Shown piece after piece: positions 13,331 through 15,342 of a stretch of 15,342 bases of DNA (the stretch's first letter is position 1; every line of letters begins with the position of its first letter). Where the stretch lies: contig PUNZ01000025.1 in assembly GCA_003551945.1 (NCBI GenBank), positions 1 through 15,342 on the forward strand. The letters run 5' to 3'. Origin of the DNA: Halovenus sp. (GTDB lineage: Archaea > Halobacteriota > Halobacteria > Halobacteriales > Haloarculaceae). A model generated the notes under the pieces. That model searched no databases. It worked only from the letters and a program-made list of their open reading frames with translations, and had not been told where the DNA came from. The position numbers were made by a program, and so were the translations under genes.

Positions 13331-14056
13331 TTACAGATACGCCGAGTCCCATCTGGTCGGTTTTCGTGCGTTTCCACAGGTATCACACTGGATTCGTCCC
13401 ATCGCATCCATTGCGTTCGCGAGGTTATCACACGATGAGCACCAGTAGCCGTAGATATCGGTTCCAGTCTCTTCAGTGTAGACAATATAAAATGGTGCAA
13501 TTGAGCCGCGCTCGGTGTTGTTGCTGTTGATATAGACCGTCTCGCCGTCTGTTTCGTAGGGTTTCAGGCCCTCGACTTCGACTTGAGCATACACATTTTC
13601 GAGATACGTCGTGCCATCAATATCGACCTGTTCTGTCCCAACTTTCGAAAGGCCCTGTTCAACGTAGAAGGCGTTTCCACCGGAGTTATCAGCCAATACG
13701 CGTCCCTGCAGATTTGTGATACCTCGCTCTGCGAGGTGGTCGCGGGTCGCTTCAAACAGGGCTACTCCGAAGTTTTCACCACGGTAATCCGGGTCAACGT
13801 GGAGCCAGTGCAGTTCAACTGTCGATTCACCGGTAATAACACTCTCCGAGAATGCAACAACCTGTCCATCAACTTCACCGACGAGCAAGAGCACCTCGTC
13901 ATTCGCGAGTTTCTCCTTGAGCCGATTCTCATCATACCACTCAGAAATTGCCCCGGTAATCGCCTTTGGCCCGAGCGTGTAGGATGTAAGGAGCGAACGT
14001 CGGGCAACGTCTCGGATTGCTGGCCGGTCACCTTTTGTGGCTTCTCTAATGTCCAT
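13331..14056 (-). CDS. GNAT acetyltransferase fused to a C-terminal zinc-binding module
   Basis: A 241-residue two-domain protein. Residues 1-160 are a GNAT acetyltransferase: MDIREATKGDRPAI, LVGEVDGQVVAFS (58-70), ELHWLHVDPDYRGENFGVALF (81-101) and NAFYVEQGLSKVG (128-140). The acetyl-CoA loop reads RGENFG, so the usual middle glycine of RGxGxG/A is Asn95. Residues about 165-241 form a separate module with Cys206/Cys209 (CSSC) and Cys224/Cys227 (CDTC) and the ending TRWDSAYL. It resembles a haloarchaeal domain of unknown function I recall as DUF5816. The ATG at 14056 fits both the GNAT start and a TATA-like box 27 nt upstream; the in-frame TTG at 14125 would add 23 implausible residues. Substrate and the role of the zinc module are unknown. 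Confidence 0.85.
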   Translation of the reverse strand: MDIREATKGDRPAIRDVARRSLLTSYTLGPKAITGAISEWYDENRLKEKLANDEVLLLVGEVDGQVVAFSESVITGESTVELHWLHVDPDYRGENFGVALFEATRDHLAERGITNLQGRVLADNSGGNAFYVEQGLSKVGTEQVDIDGTTYLENVYAQVEVEGLKPYETDGETVYINSNNTERGSIAPFYIVYTEETGTDIYGYWCSSCDNLANAMDAMGRIQCDTCGNARKPTRWDSAYL

Positions 14057-14079
14057 ATCTGCTGTTCTCGGCCCTCCAC

Positions 14080-14087
14080 AATAAAAC
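14080..14087 (-). promoter_or_regulatory. Probable TATA box of the GNAT fusion gene
   Basis: On the minus strand this reads GTTTTATT, centred about 27 nt before the ATG at 14056. It predicts a leaderless transcript and supports that start. Confidence 0.55.
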
Positions 14088-14377
14088 GTGCAGTACCCCA
14101 AGACGGAGGAGACGGCCGACTGCAAAAGGGAGCTATATGGGATAACAGAAGGTATCTACCGCCTTGGCGAATAAATATCGTTAAACACCTAGAATAATAT
14201 AGAATGGTCATACATACGTCAAGGAAAAAAGCTAAATATCTTCTTTTTGTGAATATGCTGTGTGATAACTAGGCAGTTAGTAAGAACGCGCATGAGCCGA
14301 CGATACTTGGGAATGAGTAGACCAGACGTACAGCACAACTGTGAACGCATCCAACAACCAGGTGTCCACCTTTCGAC

Positions 14378-14401
14378 GACACAGTGGTTACACGCTGTGT
14401 C
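14378..14401. repeat. 7-bp inverted repeat with 10-nt spacer
   Basis: GACACAG (14378-14384) is the exact complement of CTGTGTC (14395-14401). It could form a hairpin in an RNA from either strand or act as a binding site. No gene start is close by. Confidence 0.4.
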
Positions 14402-14454
14402 CATTTTCAGTTCGGATACGTGAACGAGAGAAGAATGCTAACTGTAGCGGTTGT

Positions 14455-14488
14455 CGTAACGCTAAAGGGTTATACAGCCTACGTTACG
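14455..14488. promoter_or_regulatory. Inverted repeat enclosing the TATA-like box of the HD gene
   Basis: CGTAACG (14455-14461) and CGTTACG (14482-14488) are exact complements separated by 20 bp. The TATA-like TTATAC (14470-14475) lies between them. Transcription would begin near 14497, giving a leader of about 30 nt before the GTG at 14529. A dimeric regulator bound here would cover the promoter. Confidence 0.45.
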
Positions 14489-14516
14489 CATAACATGAAT
14501 AACGCACGGAACGTCC

Positions 14517-14524
14517 GGAGGTGG
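14517..14524 (+). promoter_or_regulatory. Shine-Dalgarno site of the HD-domain gene
   Basis: GGAGGTGG lies 6 nt (counted from the end of GGAGGT) before the GTG at 14529. It is the clearest ribosome site in the window for a gene that is not inside an operon, and it decides the start. It stands out because most neighbouring genes appear leaderless. Confidence 0.6.
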
Positions 14525-14528
14525 TGGT

Positions 14529-15209
14529 GTGGGTGTTGAGATTCGCGAATCACCTGTCTCCGACGAAGAATATGCTGAAATGGAACAGTTCGTCCGCGAT
14601 TATTTAGCGGCAAGCGTCGCCAACGAGACCGAAGGCGGACGAATGCGTTGGTACCCGTGGCACTCTGCGGAGTACCGATTTAACCACATCAGAAACGTCG
14701 TCGAGCTATCAGGTGAGCTCGCACGAAAGGAAGGAGCAAACGAGGATATCACCAGAGTCGCTGCTGTCTTTCACGACATCGCAAAGCTGGAAGTAGACCA
14801 GGATATCCATGCCGAAGCAGGAGCACGGATTGCTCGCGAGTATTTAGAAACCCGAACGGACTATCCTGCCTCGTTTATCGACCAAGTGTGTCGCTCAATA
14901 GAGGACCACTCGTATCAAGGTGATGTGACAGATGTGACGCTTGAGACACAGTGTCTTATCGAGGCGGATGTTCTCGATAAAATCGGCGCAAACGGAGCAA
15001 TCTTGATGCTGCTCAGAATGGGCTATGAGGCCCGCAGCCACATGGATGCTGTTGAAATGGTCGACCGTGTACTTGAACGTGGAGAAGAGGCCAGCAAAAG
15101 ACTGGAAAGTCAGACGTCTCAGGATATCCTTCACCGGCGACTCAAACGAACTCGCTGGCTGAAAGAGTGGCTCGAACTAGAGATTGCGGACATCGAGTCG
15201 GAGCGATAG
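14529..15209 (+). CDS. HD-domain phosphohydrolase family protein
   Basis: A 226-residue soluble protein of the HD superfamily of metal-dependent phosphohydrolases. The metal ligands are visible as His53 (YRFNHIRNVVELS), the His82-Asp83 doublet (VFHDIAK), additional histidines at 94 and 127 (EDHSYQG), and Asp147 in EADVLDKIGANG. This fits the YedJ-like branch, where a DADxLDxxGAxG motif is typical. Members cleave phosphate esters of nucleotides or related small molecules, but the substrate here is unknown. It starts with GTG behind a good Shine-Dalgarno site, and the first 40 residues are a helical extension rich in acidic residues. A 14-codon ORF starting at 14495 overlaps its first codons. 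The stop converges with a membrane-protein gene 21 nt away. Confidence 0.85.
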   Translation: MGVEIRESPVSDEEYAEMEQFVRDYLAASVANETEGGRMRWYPWHSAEYRFNHIRNVVELSGELARKEGANEDITRVAAVFHDIAKLEVDQDIHAEAGARIAREYLETRTDYPASFIDQVCRSIEDHSYQGDVTDVTLETQCLIEADVLDKIGANGAILMLLRMGYEARSHMDAVEMVDRVLERGEEASKRLESQTSQDILHRRLKRTRWLKEWLELEIADIESER

Positions 15210-15230
15210 CAGAGGTCACCTACACCAAAA

Positions 15231-15341
15231 TCAGAGCAGTGTAGTGAGGCCATCCCAGAGAAAGATAAGCCCAAATCCAGCGAGGACAACGGCACTCCCA
15301 GCCGCAACCATCGGTGCCAGTGAATCGATTCGGTTACCAGC
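15231..15341 (-). CDS. C-terminal end of a membrane protein, truncated by the window
   Basis: An open frame on the minus strand enters from the right edge and ends at the TGA at 15231-15233. The 36 visible residues include an Ala/Gly/Val/Leu-rich transmembrane helix (MVAAGSAVVLAGFGLIFLWD) and finish GLTTLL. A hydrophobic helix right at the C-terminus is typical of multi-pass transporters, but the visible part is too short to name a family. It converges on the HD-domain gene. Confidence 0.65.
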   Translation of the reverse strand, partial: AGNRIDSLAPMVAAGSAVVLAGFGLIFLWDGLTTLL

Positions 15342-15342
15342 C

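Larger units (their letters stand above)
14057..14528. other. 472-nt noncoding gap, partly AT-rich
   Basis: No convincing protein or tRNA gene is seen. From the left it holds the promoter of the GNAT fusion gene, then an AT-rich stretch (about 14165-14280) containing an A-run/T-run pair (AAAAAG and CTTTTT around 14226-14247). An inverted repeat, GACACAG (14378-14384) and CTGTGTC (14395-14401), follows. Last comes the promoter region of the HD gene with another inverted repeat. Short ORFs (minus strand 14219-14404, plus strand 14292-14423) resemble nothing I know. An unannotated RNA or a decayed insertion is possible. Confidence 0.6.

Noticed and set aside
14219..14404. 61-codon minus-strand ORF in the AT-rich gap, considered as a transposase remnant
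   Set aside because: No similarity I can recognise to any transposase in this or the other frames, and no terminal repeats or target duplication.
14292..14423. 43-codon plus-strand ORF in the same gap
   Set aside because: No ribosome site or promoter at the right spacing and no recognisable sequence.
14057..14528. Possible tRNA gene in the large gap
   Set aside because: No T-arm consensus or cloverleaf-compatible set of stems could be found by eye.
15231..15341. Naming the partial membrane protein as a specific metal or sulfite transporter
   Set aside because: Only one hydrophobic helix is visible, which does not separate transporter families.
1..15342. CRISPR array, insertion sequence or prophage
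   Set aside because: No regularly spaced repeats, transposase, integrase or phage structural genes are present; the only tandem repeats are coding repeats in the SPFH gene.

Overview
The window looks like chromosome from a halophilic archaeon (class Halobacteria). The encoded proteins are rich in Asp and Glu. Most genes have a T/A-rich box about 23-29 nt upstream of the start codon and no Shine-Dalgarno site, which is the leaderless transcript pattern of haloarchaea. Several families (DacZ-type diadenylate cyclase, the Nth and acyl-CoA dehydrogenase forms, an SPFH protein with a long acidic tail, a TrmB-like regulator) have the form I associate with haloarchaea. By eye the base composition is only moderately GC-rich for this class. 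No mobile element, CRISPR array or rRNA/tRNA gene is visible.

Layout, left to right. (1) 2-2566: two photolyase-family genes in tandem, a truncated iron-sulfur photolyase/cryptochrome and a complete CRY-DASH-type protein. (2) 2664-4265: diadenylate cyclase dacZ directly abutting an MscS-type channel gene, a plausible second-messenger and osmotic-stress operon. (3) 4350-4643 (minus): a TatA-family translocase subunit. Diverging from it is a DUF1028 protein at 4761-5468. (4) 5553-6452: a single-cysteine peroxiredoxin and a small two-helix membrane protein. (5) 6500-7675: a tryptophan synthase beta chain without trpA nearby.

(6) 7679-10226 (minus): SPFH protein, DUF420 membrane protein, a 56-residue zinc-ribbon protein and a GNAT acetyltransferase. 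The last two overlap by 4 nt. (7) 10371-13126 (plus): TrmB-like regulator, endonuclease III and a glutaryl-CoA-dehydrogenase-like enzyme. (8) 13211-13315: a 34-codon ORF with its own promoter-like box. (9) 13331-14056 (minus): a GNAT fused to a four-cysteine C-terminal module. (10) 14057-14528: a noncoding, partly AT-rich gap. (11) 14529-15209: an HD-domain phosphohydrolase, followed by the C-terminal end of a convergent membrane-protein gene.

Most of this is ordinary core and stress biology: DNA repair (two photolyases, Nth), osmotic signalling, peroxide defence and secretion. I see no clear new multi-gene defence or mobile system. The points most worth a second look are the very small genes at 8239-8409 and 13211-13315, the two GNAT/zinc-ribbon arrangements (one split and overlapping, one fused), the dacZ-mscS pair with its non-canonical RHM motif and short channel, the lone trpB with Cys in place of the usual PLP-contacting Ser, and several symmetric or repeated elements next to promoters.
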